From: Thermoplasmata archaeon
GTDB lineage: Archaea; Thermoplasmatota; Thermoplasmata; Thermoplasmatales; Thermoplasmataceae
Assembly (NCBI GenBank): GCA_021797355.1
Contig: JAJZZX010000003.1
Coordinates: forward strand, 1 to 64,000
Direction of reading: 5' to 3'
Length of the DNA stretch: 64,000 nt
Made by a program: the position numbers and the translations under genes. The notes below the pieces were generated by a model. It ran no database searches and was not told where the DNA came from. It worked only from the letters and a program-made list of their open reading frames with translations. Positions 42,946 through 52,233 of this stretch are shown piece by piece; the stretch's first letter is position 1, and each line of letters begins with the position of its first letter.

Positions 42946-43689
42946 TTCGCTTATTGAGGCAGGAGCGAAGCGATAAGGGCCTCCGTCAGCCACTTCCCTG
43001 AACTCCACGGAATATGTCTTCCTCAGGTTGTCAAGTGTCATTACGTCTTCTTTCTTTCCCGCTGCAACTATCCTGCCATTGTTGAGCAGAACCACATTAT
43101 CACATATCCTGTAAAGGAGATTCACATCATGAAGGACAAGCACTATGTTCCTTCCCTGTTCGCGTAGCTTCCTCACAATCCCTATTACGCGCAGCTCCTT
43201 GTCTACGTCCAGGAAGGCCGTGGGCTCGTCCATCAGCATTATGCCAGAATCCTGGTAGATCGCAGCCGCAATAATCGAGAGGCGGCGTTCCCCGCCGCTT
43301 ATCTCGTTGAAGGGTCGATGCTCCAGGTGCTCAATTCCGCACATTGAAAGAACATCAGAAACAGCTGGTTTACCATTTTCACGGCTGTATCCCGATATGG
43401 AAACAACTTCGCTCACTGTAAAATTGAAAGGCTCGGAAACCTCCTGGTTAACAACAGAAATTCGCCTTGAAATCTCCCTCGGAGACATGGTTCTAATGTT
43501 CCTGCCTTCCACGAGGACATCTCCGCTCTCTGGCTTGTAGAATCCATAAAGGAGCCTGAGCAGGGTAGACTTGCCAGAACCGTTCCGTCCCCCGATCCCA
43601 GTTATGGTGCCGGGTTGGGCAGTGAATGATATGTACTCAAGGCTGAATCTCCCCCTCCTGAAAACCAGATTGCGTGCCTCAAGCAACAT
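42937..43689 (-). CDS. btuD: Corrinoid/siderophore ABC transporter ATPase (BtuD-like)
   Basis: A 250-residue FecE/BtuD-type ATPase: Walker A GRNGSGKST, signature ISGGERR, Walker B IMLMDEPTAFLDV, switch VLHDVNLL. It partners the FecCD permease upstream, whose stop lies 11 bases inside its start. Substrate by context: corrinoids, since cobalamin-assembly genes follow from 47.3 kb; iron chelates cannot be excluded from sequence alone. Confidence 0.8.
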   Translation of the reverse strand: MLLEARNLVFRRGRFSLEYISFTAQPGTITGIGGRNGSGKSTLLRLLYGFYKPESGDVLVEGRNIRTMSPREISRRISVVNQEVSEPFNFTVSEVVSISGYSRENGKPAVSDVLSMCGIEHLEHRPFNEISGGERRLSIIAAAIYQDSGIMLMDEPTAFLDVDKELRVIGIVRKLREQGRNIVLVLHDVNLLYRICDNVVLLNNGRIVAAGKKEDVMTLDNLRKTYSVEFREVADGGPYRFAPASISESG

Positions 43690-44764
43690 AGCTTCCCCTT
43701 GAAATCCGGTTCAACAGATACATGAAGAACGGAACACCGATGATGCCTGTAACTATTCCCACTGGCAGAACTGTATTGTGAACCACTGTCCTTGCAATGT
43801 CGTCAGAAAGGAGTAGAAAGACTGCTCCGAACACTGCAGACGCTGGAACCACCTTCCTGTTTGTACCACCGAAGATCATCCTTGAAACATGAGGTATTAT
43901 GAGCCCAACAAATCCAATGAGCCCGCTGATGGAGACAGCGGCAGCAACTCCGACTGTTGTTATGAGGAGTGCCATCAGTTTCACCCTTTCAACAGGAACT
44001 CCTATGGACTGGGCATGTGCCTCACCCATCTGAAGTGCGTCCAGTTCCCGGCTCATGGCACCAAGAATTATGCCGCACACGGTCACTATAACCGCTACTA
44101 TGGTAATCTCACCCCACGTTATGCCACTCAGTGAACCAAGCAGCCAAGCAAACGCCTCATTCTGAAGCCGGCGGCTGGAAAATAGAATGAGCCCAACAAT
44201 TGCCGATATGAATAACGAGACAGCAATGCCTGAGAGGAGAAGATATATGGGTGGGACCTTGCCTGACCTGAATGAAAGGACGTATATGAGCAGAACCACA
44301 GCAACACCAGATAGAAAGGCAAGAAACTGTACGCTGTATGCCCCCATGATGTCAGTTCCTGTGGCAAGGGCAACAACTGCCCCCAGAGTGGCTCCACTGG
44401 ATATCCCTATTATGTAGGGTTCAGTGATCGGATTCTTGAAAACGCTCTGTACTGAAGCGCCTCCCATACCGAGGGCCGCACCAACAAAGACAGCCCCAAG
44501 GACCTCAGGCTCCCTGATAAGTACAATGATGTTATACTGCACCACGCTGAATGTTCCGTTAAAGTATCTTCCTGCGAAAGGTATCTGGCTAAGGTAAATT
44601 CTTGATATTGCCAGGGGAGAAATTGAAACCGATCCTATGTAAGTAGAATAGACAATGGCCGCGAACAGGAGGGCCAGTGATCCCATGGCCCTGGCTGTCA
44701 GGCCTGTATTCTTCCTTATGAATGAGAGCGCATGCATCCTGCTATTGAGTTCCATTGACACCAT
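43679..44764 (-). CDS. btuC: Corrinoid/siderophore ABC transporter permease (BtuC-like)
   Basis: A 361-residue FecCD-family permease with about ten helices. GAALGMGGASVQSVFKNPITEPYIIGISSGAT is the conserved FecCD stretch, and SGLIGFVGLIIPHVSRMIFG is the coupling region with the ATPase. The listed start ATG overlaps the end of the binding-protein gene; an ATG at 44755 after GGTG is possible. Second gene of the btuF-btuC-btuD operon. Confidence 0.82.
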   Translation of the reverse strand: MVSMELNSRMHALSFIRKNTGLTARAMGSLALLFAAIVYSTYIGSVSISPLAISRIYLSQIPFAGRYFNGTFSVVQYNIIVLIREPEVLGAVFVGAALGMGGASVQSVFKNPITEPYIIGISSGATLGAVVALATGTDIMGAYSVQFLAFLSGVAVVLLIYVLSFRSGKVPPIYLLLSGIAVSLFISAIVGLILFSSRRLQNEAFAWLLGSLSGITWGEITIVAVIVTVCGIILGAMSRELDALQMGEAHAQSIGVPVERVKLMALLITTVGVAAAVSISGLIGFVGLIIPHVSRMIFGGTNRKVVPASAVFGAVFLLLSDDIARTVVHNTVLPVGIVTGIIGVPFFMYLLNRISRGSYVA

Positions 44765-45848
44765 CCTGGGGTGGCGGATTCAGGTATATACCTGTGGTCT
44801 GATCAAAAGGGGTAACGTTTGCCAGGCTAATATAGTCTGGGTAGAACTGGCTCCCCATCCAGAATGCTGCATATACAGTCCGGAAATCATTCTCGTTAAG
44901 GAAGCTGTCATTTGCGATCCTTGTTGCGTTGTCATGTATGATCGAAAGGTAGCCGGGAACAGACTGGTTAAAACTGCTCTGGTTATAGTACTGGTCCAGT
45001 AGAATCCAGTCAGGCTTAAGATCCTCAATCTGTGATGCGGAGAGTTCAGGATATCCTGTCTGGTTAACAACATTCTTCAGGTGGACGAGGCTGAAGATCT
45101 GATCTATGAAAGTGCCGTTTCCCGCAGTGTAGAGTCCGGTGCTTCCAGGGCCAAGGTCATAGAATACTGTGATCGGCTTCCCCGGAATTCTTTCCGTGTC
45201 GTCGTGCAGTATGGCCAGATTGCTGTTCATCCATTCATTGATCTTAAGGGCATTCTGGTATGTTCCGGTGAGTATGCCTAGCTGGACGTTCTGGCTCTCA
45301 ATTTGCGACATGTTGTTTGGGTTGAACACGAAGAAAGGAATGTCAAGAACGTTAACGATCTGATTTATTACCTGCGTTGTGAAATAGCCTGACGTGGACA
45401 TAACAGCATCTGGTGAGAGGTTGGCAATATCTTCCACAGGCAGGGAGGAGAGCTCGATGTTAATTACCTGGACGCCAACTGGAGGTGCCGGGTACGTTGA
45501 GTATTGATCCACTCCGACAACAGTGCTGTAATATGCATCCAGGCCGTAGAGTGTCACAGTCACGGAAGGAACAAGCGATACTATCCTGTGCAGAGATTGG
45601 TTTATTACCAGATTTCCATGATCTATGTTCGGAACATAGACAAAACTGTTTGAATATGAAAGATTAAGGGATGTGTTAGTGCCATTTGAGTTATGTATTA
45701 TGACAGTGCTTGCCTCTTGAAGAGATATGCTGGGCGACGACGTACTCGATGCCCTATGCAGGACAAGGTAGCCAGAAAAGCCGGCAAATACCACCACAAT
45801 GGCGGCAACAATTACAATGACGTTTCTCCTTGTTGCTTGATCCATCAC
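44742..45848 (-). CDS. btuF: Corrinoid/siderophore-binding protein (BtuF-like), membrane anchored
   Basis: A 368-residue periplasmic-binding-protein homologue with an N-terminal membrane anchor (about 10-30) instead of a lipobox. HRIVSLVPSVTVTLYGLDAY, VGVDQYSTYP and DIANLSPDAVMSTSGYF are typical BtuF/FepB strands. Many N-x-S/T sequons suggest surface glycosylation. First gene of the operon, divergent from an APC permease; an 18-base palindrome lies in the shared promoter region. Confidence 0.8.
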   Translation of the reverse strand: MMDQATRRNVIVIVAAIVVVFAGFSGYLVLHRASSTSSPSISLQEASTVIIHNSNGTNTSLNLSYSNSFVYVPNIDHGNLVINQSLHRIVSLVPSVTVTLYGLDAYYSTVVGVDQYSTYPAPPVGVQVINIELSSLPVEDIANLSPDAVMSTSGYFTTQVINQIVNVLDIPFFVFNPNNMSQIESQNVQLGILTGTYQNALKINEWMNSNLAILHDDTERIPGKPITVFYDLGPGSTGLYTAGNGTFIDQIFSLVHLKNVVNQTGYPELSASQIEDLKPDWILLDQYYNQSSFNQSVPGYLSIIHDNATRIANDSFLNENDFRTVYAAFWMGSQFYPDYISLANVTPFDQTTGIYLNPPPQDGVNGTQ

Positions 45849-45908
45849 TCATCACACCCTTTCCTTGATATTTCTCTTTTAGCCATGGTAAATCACACTT
45901 GACTAAAA

Positions 45909-45926
45909 AGTGAAGTCAACTTCACT
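45909..45926. promoter_or_regulatory. 18-base perfect palindrome between btuF-like and APC genes
   Basis: AGTGAAGT-CA-ACTTCACT is an inverted repeat with 8-base arms and a 2-base spacer, 61 bases upstream of the btuF-like start and 51 bases before the APC permease start, within an AT-rich divergent promoter. Its form suits a dimeric metal or ligand repressor. Which protein binds it is unknown. Confidence 0.6.
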
Positions 45927-45977
45927 ATTTTAAAATTTGCTTCAAAAATTTTATGGCATAAAGTTCATTGCCCATGT

Positions 45978-47324
45978 ATGTCCAATAAAGATGGCAATAG
46001 TTTACTTGGTTTTGGCAGCAGCATATCACAGGGGCTTTCCTCAGCGGGCCCAATGCTGAATATTTTTGGGCTTTTCCCAGTACTTGTATCAATTGCATTC
46101 AGGATGTCATTCTATGTGATAATTGCATCAGCGCTCGTAGGATTCCTGGCGGTTTACACCGGATATACCTTCAGCAGGATCATGCGGTCAAACGGCGGCT
46201 ACTACACTTATGTGGGGAGGATCATGGGAAAGAAAGCTGGCTTCATCACGGCGCTGCTCTACTTTTCATATGGCCTCCTGGCCATTCCTTCAGTTGTTCT
46301 ATTTCTTGTCTTCTTTACTGGTTTCGCACTTCAAGTGCCATCGCTTAGCCGGCTACCTTATGAAATACTGCTTTCACTCACCTATTCAGTGATAGTTGCA
46401 GTGATTGCTGCTAAAGGGCTTAGGACGGTATCCAAATTCGTTACCATTTCATCCTCTGTTGAGGTAGCTGCAGTCATTGTGTTCACCTTTACGGTGCTGT
46501 TCTATAGGGGTTCAGAGTTCATTGTGCCCTCTGGCCTGAACCCTGCGGCCATGATGCAGGCTCTACCGTTCGGGATTCTTGCCTTTGCGGGAGTTGGCTC
46601 TTCAATATTCCTGTCAGAAAACGTAATGATGTGGGAAAGAACAATCAGCCGATCGGTAAAGTATTCATTTCTGATTCTTTTCATTCTGATGGCATTGCCC
46701 GTTTTCGTGATATCATTTACAACAAGCTCTGTTTCCCTCACTGCATATGCCTCGGATCCGTTATCAATAATCTCTGGAAATGGCGCTGTGCTCAAATTTT
46801 TGACCATTATGATCATCCTTCTCGCAATAAACAGTGCCGTAAACCTGGCTGCGGGCTATATTAACGCATTAAAGCAAGCGGCTTCCCGGATGGTGAATGA
46901 TGGACTGCTGCCCGATTGGCGAGGGATTGCAAGCCACCGAATATGGATAATAATAGTTGTGGCAGGTTCATTACTATCAATGATTGGCATTCTCATTGCC
47001 GGCCCTTACATAGCGTTCGTAGTCATATCAGGAACGGTGAGCCTCCTGTTCTTGATGGTTCATTCCATCTCCAATGCTGCCCTGCTGAAATATTTCCGGT
47101 CCACTGGTAAAAGTGCAAGGATTGCAATACCTGCCTTCTCCACAGGCTCATTTGGCATCGTTGTAGCATACGAGGCCATTGGTGGAGGCCCTTTCACATT
47201 TTCAGCCGTTATTTCAATTGCTCTCCTATCATGCGCAATAACTGCCACAATAATTGTTGGAAGGAGATGGCATGAAAAATTCAGGAGAATTGAGTTCAAT
47301 GCTGAGACCATTGATGCTCAATAA
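45978..47324 (+). CDS. APC-family permease
   Basis: A 448-residue APC-superfamily permease with 12 helices. ISQGLSSAGPMLNIFGLFPV is the unwound first helix and GILAFAGVGSSIFLSENVMMW the helix-6 region. The substrate is not visible; amino acids are usual for the family. The position opposite the btuFCD-like operon, sharing a palindromic site, hints at common regulation. Its 3' end overlaps cobY by 29 bases. Confidence 0.8.
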   Translation: MSNKDGNSLLGFGSSISQGLSSAGPMLNIFGLFPVLVSIAFRMSFYVIIASALVGFLAVYTGYTFSRIMRSNGGYYTYVGRIMGKKAGFITALLYFSYGLLAIPSVVLFLVFFTGFALQVPSLSRLPYEILLSLTYSVIVAVIAAKGLRTVSKFVTISSSVEVAAVIVFTFTVLFYRGSEFIVPSGLNPAAMMQALPFGILAFAGVGSSIFLSENVMMWERTISRSVKYSFLILFILMALPVFVISFTTSSVSLTAYASDPLSIISGNGAVLKFLTIMIILLAINSAVNLAAGYINALKQAASRMVNDGLLPDWRGIASHRIWIIIVVAGSLLSMIGILIAGPYIAFVVISGTVSLLFLMVHSISNAALLKYFRSTGKSARIAIPAFSTGSFGIVVAYEAIGGGPFTFSAVISIALLSCAITATIIVGRRWHEKFRRIEFNAETIDAQ

Positions 47325-47853
47325 AATGCCTGGCCTCTTGCAGGTCTTCAGGCGTATTGACATTGATGCAGAATCTCGCTGGGACCTCGATTGAGATAAA
47401 GTCCCACTGATCATCCTGCACGCCCTCCCTGTTGTAGATGCTTATGCCAATAAACTCTCCCTTTTGGAGCACGGTGGAAATGGCACTTTTAGATTCCATT
47501 GCCATGTTGACTGATTCACCAAACAATTGTTCATGGATGATAAATATGTCGGCTGGAAGAATGAGTACTGTCTTTTCCCTGATAAATGACAGGCACAGAG
47601 AAAGGTCGCGGGAATAATCTTCGCCACTTCCCTCCACAATGTTTATTCCCATTGACCTGGCAAAGTCTGCCACTTCAGGAGCGTTAGGGCTTGCACAGAG
47701 ATACACCTGTTGCGACATTGGCTTGGCGATGCTGAATATCCTTTCCAGCAAGCTCTGCCCTCCTACCGCCAGGAGAGGTTTTGAAGGATTCAGCATCCTT
47801 GATCCCCTTCCTCCGGCCATTATCAACACCGATACCGGTAATGGGGACGCCAT
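47296..47853 (-). CDS. cobY: Adenosylcobinamide-phosphate guanylyltransferase CobY
   Basis: A 185-residue archaeal CobY, the non-orthologous replacement of bacterial CobU, which loads GMP onto adenosylcobinamide phosphate. VLIMAGGRGSRMLNPSKPLL is the nucleotidyltransferase P-loop and VLILPADIFIIHEQLF the metal-binding strand. I choose ATG 47853 because the TATA box TTTATAA lies 29 bases before it, giving a leaderless mRNA; the frame is open to 47889. Confidence 0.82.
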   Translation of the reverse strand: MASPLPVSVLIMAGGRGSRMLNPSKPLLAVGGQSLLERIFSIAKPMSQQVYLCASPNAPEVADFARSMGINIVEGSGEDYSRDLSLCLSFIREKTVLILPADIFIIHEQLFGESVNMAMESKSAISTVLQKGEFIGISIYNREGVQDDQWDFISIEVPARFCINVNTPEDLQEARHFIEHQWSQH

Positions 47854-47878
47854 TGCAGCTTCAGCATATCCAGAATGC

Positions 47879-47885
47879 TTATAAA
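47879..47885. promoter_or_regulatory. Shared bidirectional TATA box
   Basis: TTATAAA reads as a TATA box on both strands. Leftward it is 29 bases before the chosen cobY start; rightward it would start an mRNA near 47908, just before the TPP riboswitch. B12 salvage and thiamine transport may thus share one promoter element. Confidence 0.5.
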
Positions 47886-47911
47886 CCATATTTGCATTCC
47901 CATTCAGTCAG

Positions 47912-47993
47912 TTCAGGGGAGCTCCACACGGGGCTGAGAGGACCTGAAGGTCGACCCTTAGAACCTGATCCAGGTAATGCTGGCGGAGGGAAA
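47912..47993 (+). promoter_or_regulatory. TPP (THI-box) riboswitch
   Basis: The sequence has the conserved parts of the thiamine-pyrophosphate riboswitch in order: GGGGAGC near 47916, GGGCTGAGAG (47931-47940), ACCCTTAGAACCTGATC (47954-47970) and GGTAATGCTGGCGGAGGGA (47973-47991). The outer ends can pair to close the P1 helix. It lies 78 bases before the start of an MFS transporter gene, so TPP should control uptake of thiamine or a precursor. TPP riboswitches are rare in archaea but known in Thermoplasma. Confidence 0.9.
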
Positions 47994-48070
47994 GAAATGA
48001 AACTGCGTTGTTTCGGGTTAAGGAATAGTCTGCTACATTGTGTTATTATTATCGAAGCAGGGGTGGCTTG

Positions 48071-49351
48071 ATGTCTCTCACTAGAGGGCACAGATCACTC
48101 CTGCTGTCAACTGCGGCCAGTTTTTTTATGTGGGGGATTATAGGGACCATAGCTCCCCTATCACTGTCATTCCCTTTCCTTGCTGCAGTCCCAAGATATG
48201 TGAGTACCGAAATCCTGTCCATTGGGCCAGTATTCGTTATGGTCGGTAACGTCGGCATGGGAATACTGGCGGACAGGATAGGCAGGAAAAAGGTGTTTGT
48301 CATAACCATGATCAGTTACGCAATTGGCGTGATTCTCATCACGGTAGCCTTCAACCTTGCTTTCCTCATTATTGGCCTTATTCTTTCTGAATTCGGTGTG
48401 GGCGGAGAGGAACCAACAGGTCTGGCAATAGTTTCAGAGGATTTCCCGGCTGATACGAGGTCAAAATTCCTCACGCTTGTTGCTAACTTCGACAACATTG
48501 GAAGTGCCTTTATATCAGGAATATTCCTCGTGGAATCCGCCATTGCAATATATTTGCACCCAGTCCTTACGGCATTCTTCGGCTCGCTATCATCTGAAGG
48601 AGAACTTACCTTCCGGTTCATTCTCCTGGTCTCCGCATCAGTGCTCATTGCAATCATGATATATGCAAGGGTGACGATGCCGGAGTCGTACAGGTGGCTT
48701 GGCTCTACGGGGCGCAGGGAGGCGGCCCAGAAAGAGAAGGAAGCACTTAACATTTCAGCAAGCGAGATATCCCGCCCCAGGGCGCCGTACAGGCTGACCA
48801 TACCCATCCTCATGGCTCTTGGCATATCACAGTACCTCACATTTGGGCTCATGGCCTACATAGTGGGTCCATATGACTTTCCCTCTGAGACGCCAACGCT
48901 CATCTTCGTTGCACTTTTAGGCGCTTCTGCCGCCGGTTTTGCAGCCATGTACCTAATAAACAGGGAGAGAAAGACTTACACCCTGCTCTCATTCCTTGGA
49001 GGTACGCTGGTAATGCTGGTAATACTCCTGGCAACGCCACTTCTCCAGTCTCTCATATTTTTCCTTCCACTTCTGTTCCTCAATATGGTTTTCAGTGAAT
49101 TTGCTTGGGCATCCAGAACAACGCTTGAACCTGAGCTTGTTCCAACGAGGATAAGGTCCAGCGCTATAGGCATTATCCGGCTGGCACCAATGATTGGCTA
49201 TGCCCTGTCCGTCTATCTAACTGCATCATTCAGCCTGCAGGAGTTCCTGCTTTACAATCTTGCACTCTGGATAATTGGGCTTGCAGCCGCAGCTGTCTGG
49301 TTTGTATACGGATATGAGACCAGGAACGTAAACATAGACTACGGCTCGTGA
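48071..49351 (+). CDS. MFS transporter under TPP control
   Basis: A 426-residue MFS permease with 12 helices. GILADRIGRKKVFVITMISY is the MFS loop 2-3 motif, and GVGGEEPTGLAIVSEDFPADTR the helix 4-5 region of metabolite:H+ symporters. Control by a TPP riboswitch argues for thiamine or a thiamine precursor as substrate. The start is ATG 48071 after GGGGTGG; the frame is open back to 48038. Confidence 0.85.
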   Translation: MSLTRGHRSLLLSTAASFFMWGIIGTIAPLSLSFPFLAAVPRYVSTEILSIGPVFVMVGNVGMGILADRIGRKKVFVITMISYAIGVILITVAFNLAFLIIGLILSEFGVGGEEPTGLAIVSEDFPADTRSKFLTLVANFDNIGSAFISGIFLVESAIAIYLHPVLTAFFGSLSSEGELTFRFILLVSASVLIAIMIYARVTMPESYRWLGSTGRREAAQKEKEALNISASEISRPRAPYRLTIPILMALGISQYLTFGLMAYIVGPYDFPSETPTLIFVALLGASAAGFAAMYLINRERKTYTLLSFLGGTLVMLVILLATPLLQSLIFFLPLLFLNMVFSEFAWASRTTLEPELVPTRIRSSAIGIIRLAPMIGYALSVYLTASFSLQEFLLYNLALWIIGLAAAAVWFVYGYETRNVNIDYGS

Positions 49352-49356
49352 TTGGA

Positions 49357-50124
49357 TCAGAGTGCCACCGTGGCATGTATCAATAGAAAGGATATAGCAG
49401 CGGAGAGCATGTATATGAGGCGGGTACCTTCACCCACAAATCCAAGAAGATCACCGTTCAGTCCTGAGAATGCCCTGGAGAGGGCAAAAAGGATGGGTAT
49501 GGTGAGAATTAGTGATATAATAGAAGCAGCCAGGAAAGGGGTGCCAGCGATGATGGATGCTATCATTGGTATTCCCGCATTTATGGCAAGGGCCCCTACT
49601 CCCTTTTCCGCAGCAAATTTTCTGAACTGGTTAAAGAGTCCGGTCTGCGAGAAAGGCTTGCCGTAGTTGAGGCCGATGGCGAATGACGCTTTGGAGATCA
49701 TCTCAGCTAGAACGATGGTTATGAATCCTGACAGCGGATTCAACACTGTCAGGACTGCAAACGTGGGCAGGTATATGGCTACCGTCCAGCCAATTGCACC
49801 GGCACCGAGGAAATGATCTTTCAGGATTTCCCTCCTGTGCTCCAAGTCACCACGAAACATCAATGCGTCTCCTGTATCCAGGACACCGTCCAGGTGGCTG
49901 AAGCCTGAAATCACAAGGATCAGAACCAATGCAGCTGAAGACGCCAGTATTGGACCTGTGTATAGATAAAGCAGATAATAGGTTATCCCGGAAAGAAATC
50001 CTATGACTAAACCGGGCATGAAGAACCAGTAAACCATGTTAGGGCTGAATTCCCCGCAGGATGCCGGTATTACAGTGAAAAATGAAAGGGCGCATCCAAA
50101 GCCAGTACCGCCTGTTTTCGCCAT
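49357..50124 (-). CDS. cobS: Adenosylcobinamide-GDP ribazoletransferase CobS
   Basis: A 255-residue CobS, the membrane enzyme that joins alpha-ribazole (phosphate) to adenosylcobinamide-GDP to give adenosylcobalamin (phosphate). Six or seven helices; the metal motif SHLDGVLDTGDALMF is intact. It converges on the TPP-controlled transporter gene (6 bases apart) and is divergent from the PLP enzyme gene, together with which it completes the nucleotide loop. Confidence 0.88.
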   Translation of the reverse strand: MAKTGGTGFGCALSFFTVIPASCGEFSPNMVYWFFMPGLVIGFLSGITYYLLYLYTGPILASSAALVLILVISGFSHLDGVLDTGDALMFRGDLEHRREILKDHFLGAGAIGWTVAIYLPTFAVLTVLNPLSGFITIVLAEMISKASFAIGLNYGKPFSQTGLFNQFRKFAAEKGVGALAINAGIPMIASIIAGTPFLAASIISLILTIPILFALSRAFSGLNGDLLGFVGEGTRLIYMLSAAISFLLIHATVAL

Positions 50125-50218
50125 TACATAAACTTGATGTCCAACCTGGCTTTTAAGTATTCCATCATCAGGCTATTGTGGAACTCTTTTTAACAGTACA
50201 GCGAATCATATTCAGACG

Positions 50219-51280
50219 ATGAAAACAGATCATGGTGGAAACATCTGGAGTGCAGCAAGACGAACCGGCCTGAGTCCAAGAGAGATAATGGATTTCAGCT
50301 CAAACATCAATGACGGACCTGTTGAGATACCTGAAAAAATACTGGGCAGGCGTGATCTGCTCATTCCGTATCCGGACCTGGACACGGCACAATATCTCGG
50401 GGCGTATTCCCTCTATGCAGGTGTTCCTGCCGGCAACATTCTTCCTGGGCCAGGCTTGACGTATCTGATATACAGGTTCTGCCAGGCTCACAGTGGAACT
50501 GCGGCTGTGATCGTAGAACCTTCATTCTCGGAATATGCAGGAGCTTGCCAGGCTGCAGGAATAAATGCATTACGTATACTTTCGGATCCTGACATGATGC
50601 AGAAAATTGCCGGAACGGACTTTGGCATCATCTTTCTTGCAAGCCCATCCAATCCGGTGGGAGACATTATTGTGCCATCAATGCTGGAAAGGATAGTTAG
50701 CACTGCAGAAAAAAAAGGTGCAATTGTCTTCCTTGATGAGGCTTTTGCTGATCTTGCCTCCGGATATGATCGGGAGTTTTCAGTAAAACTTGCTCTTGGG
50801 TCAGATAATCTCATTGTTGGAAGGTCCCTTACAAAGCTCATAGGGATGGCTTCTTTCAGGATGGGCTTCCTCATTGGAAGGGCAATGGAGCTCCAGAGAA
50901 TCAGGGATGTCATGGAGCCATGGTCACTGGGCCAGGATGCACTGGAATTTCTGAAGGAATTCAATTTCTCGCAGTTCTCGGATCTTCCCGAAACAATAAG
51001 GCGATGGAGGACAGAACTTGTGGAATTCATGGAAGCAAACAGGTTCAGCGTTGCGGGAGATCCAAGGGCCAACTTCATCTCAGTTCGCCTTCCGCCGGAG
51101 ATACAGTGGGATGATCTTGACATGTTTCTTATGGAAAGGAAGATACTGGTTAAATTCGTCACCAGTGTCAGCCATGGCGGAGTTCTAATGAGGGTAGCCG
51201 TAAAATCGCCACAGAAAAATGCTGTTCTGATGAATGCTATCTCTGAATACCTCCGCAGGGGAGTTGACCGGCAGCCTTGA
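50219..51280 (+). CDS. cobD: Threonine-phosphate decarboxylase-like PLP enzyme (CobD/CobC)
   Basis: A 353-residue fold-type I PLP enzyme. SPSNPVGD (PLP-pocket Asn), VFLDEAFADL (Asp) and VGRSLTKLIGMASFRMGFLIG (Schiff-base Lys, then Arg) are all present. Beginning with HGGNIWSAARRTGL, it looks like the CobD/CobC group that decarboxylates threonine phosphate to aminopropanol phosphate for cobinamide. Histidinol-phosphate aminotransferase is the alternative, but cbiB follows with an overlap (TTGA). Confidence 0.85.
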   Translation: MKTDHGGNIWSAARRTGLSPREIMDFSSNINDGPVEIPEKILGRRDLLIPYPDLDTAQYLGAYSLYAGVPAGNILPGPGLTYLIYRFCQAHSGTAAVIVEPSFSEYAGACQAAGINALRILSDPDMMQKIAGTDFGIIFLASPSNPVGDIIVPSMLERIVSTAEKKGAIVFLDEAFADLASGYDREFSVKLALGSDNLIVGRSLTKLIGMASFRMGFLIGRAMELQRIRDVMEPWSLGQDALEFLKEFNFSQFSDLPETIRRWRTELVEFMEANRFSVAGDPRANFISVRLPPEIQWDDLDMFLMERKILVKFVTSVSHGGVLMRVAVKSPQKNAVLMNAISEYLRRGVDRQP

Positions 51281-52218
51281 ACCAGTTTCTCTCTGAACCC
51301 TTTTTTTCTGTCATGGTCATCATGATTGCAGTTGCCATTGATGCTGCGGCCGGAGAATATCCGTCCATGGCACATCCCGTGGTCTGGATAGGGTACATTA
51401 TCTCGGCGCTTGACAGCTATTTTCGCAGGCTTGGCAACGCTGCCGGGGGCATCATTTTTGTGCTTTCAGTTGAGGCATTGTTCCTTGCCCTGGTTTACGC
51501 AGTGCTTGACCTGATCTCATTTAGTCTCATTCTGGAACTTGCCGTGTCTGCCTACTTCCTGAAGGCCACATTTTCAATACGAGGAATGAGGCAGCACATA
51601 ATGCCAATCATCCATGCCCTGGAAGGCAATGACATGGAATCAGCCAGGAAGAGCCTTTCAATGGTTGTGAGGCGGAGTACTGAGGGGATGGATAGCCACA
51701 TGATTTCATCAGCGGCCATAGAAACTGTGGCGGAAGGTCTGGTGGACGGTGTTGTTTCCCCGGTTTTCTATTATACATTTTTTGGTGTCCTGGGCGCCAT
51801 GTTATACCGGATAGCAAATACTTTTGACTCCAATATCGCATACAAGGATTCGAGGAACTTCATCTTCGGCAGGTTTGCTGCAATGCTTGACACAGTGCTG
51901 AATTATGTGCCTGCCCGCCTGTCGGCATTCATGATATACATTGCAAGTTCAATTAGCGGCATTCCGCCAGCCTCATACGATATCATGGCCAATGCAAGGA
52001 TACCAGATAGCGCCAATGCAGGCTGGCCCATGGGAGCAATGTCAAACTGCCTTGCCGTCAGGCTGGAAAAACCTGGAGAATATGTCATAAACGATGGGTT
52101 TGCACGCCCCGGAGCCAGCGATGTCAGGAAGGCCCTGAGGCTCTTCACCATTTCCTCACTGATTTCCATCTTCATTCTATCCATTCCAGTGATGATATTC
52201 ATTTATACAGTCCTGTGA
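51277..52218 (+). CDS. cbiB: Adenosylcobinamide-phosphate synthase CbiB
   Basis: A 313-residue CbiB, the membrane enzyme that attaches aminopropanol (phosphate) to adenosylcobyric acid. IDAAAGEYPSMAHPVVWIGY at the start, then DGVVSPVFYYTFFGVLGAMLYR and IPPASYDIMANARIPDSANAGWPMGAM at the end are conserved. The start is TTG 51277, overlapping the upstream TGA. The next gene, cobT, begins 16 bases on. Confidence 0.9.
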   Translation: MNQFLSEPFFSVMVIMIAVAIDAAAGEYPSMAHPVVWIGYIISALDSYFRRLGNAAGGIIFVLSVEALFLALVYAVLDLISFSLILELAVSAYFLKATFSIRGMRQHIMPIIHALEGNDMESARKSLSMVVRRSTEGMDSHMISSAAIETVAEGLVDGVVSPVFYYTFFGVLGAMLYRIANTFDSNIAYKDSRNFIFGRFAAMLDTVLNYVPARLSAFMIYIASSISGIPPASYDIMANARIPDSANAGWPMGAMSNCLAVRLEKPGEYVINDGFARPGASDVRKALRLFTISSLISIFILSIPVMIFIYTVL

Positions 52219-52233
52219 TACGTTTCTGATGTT

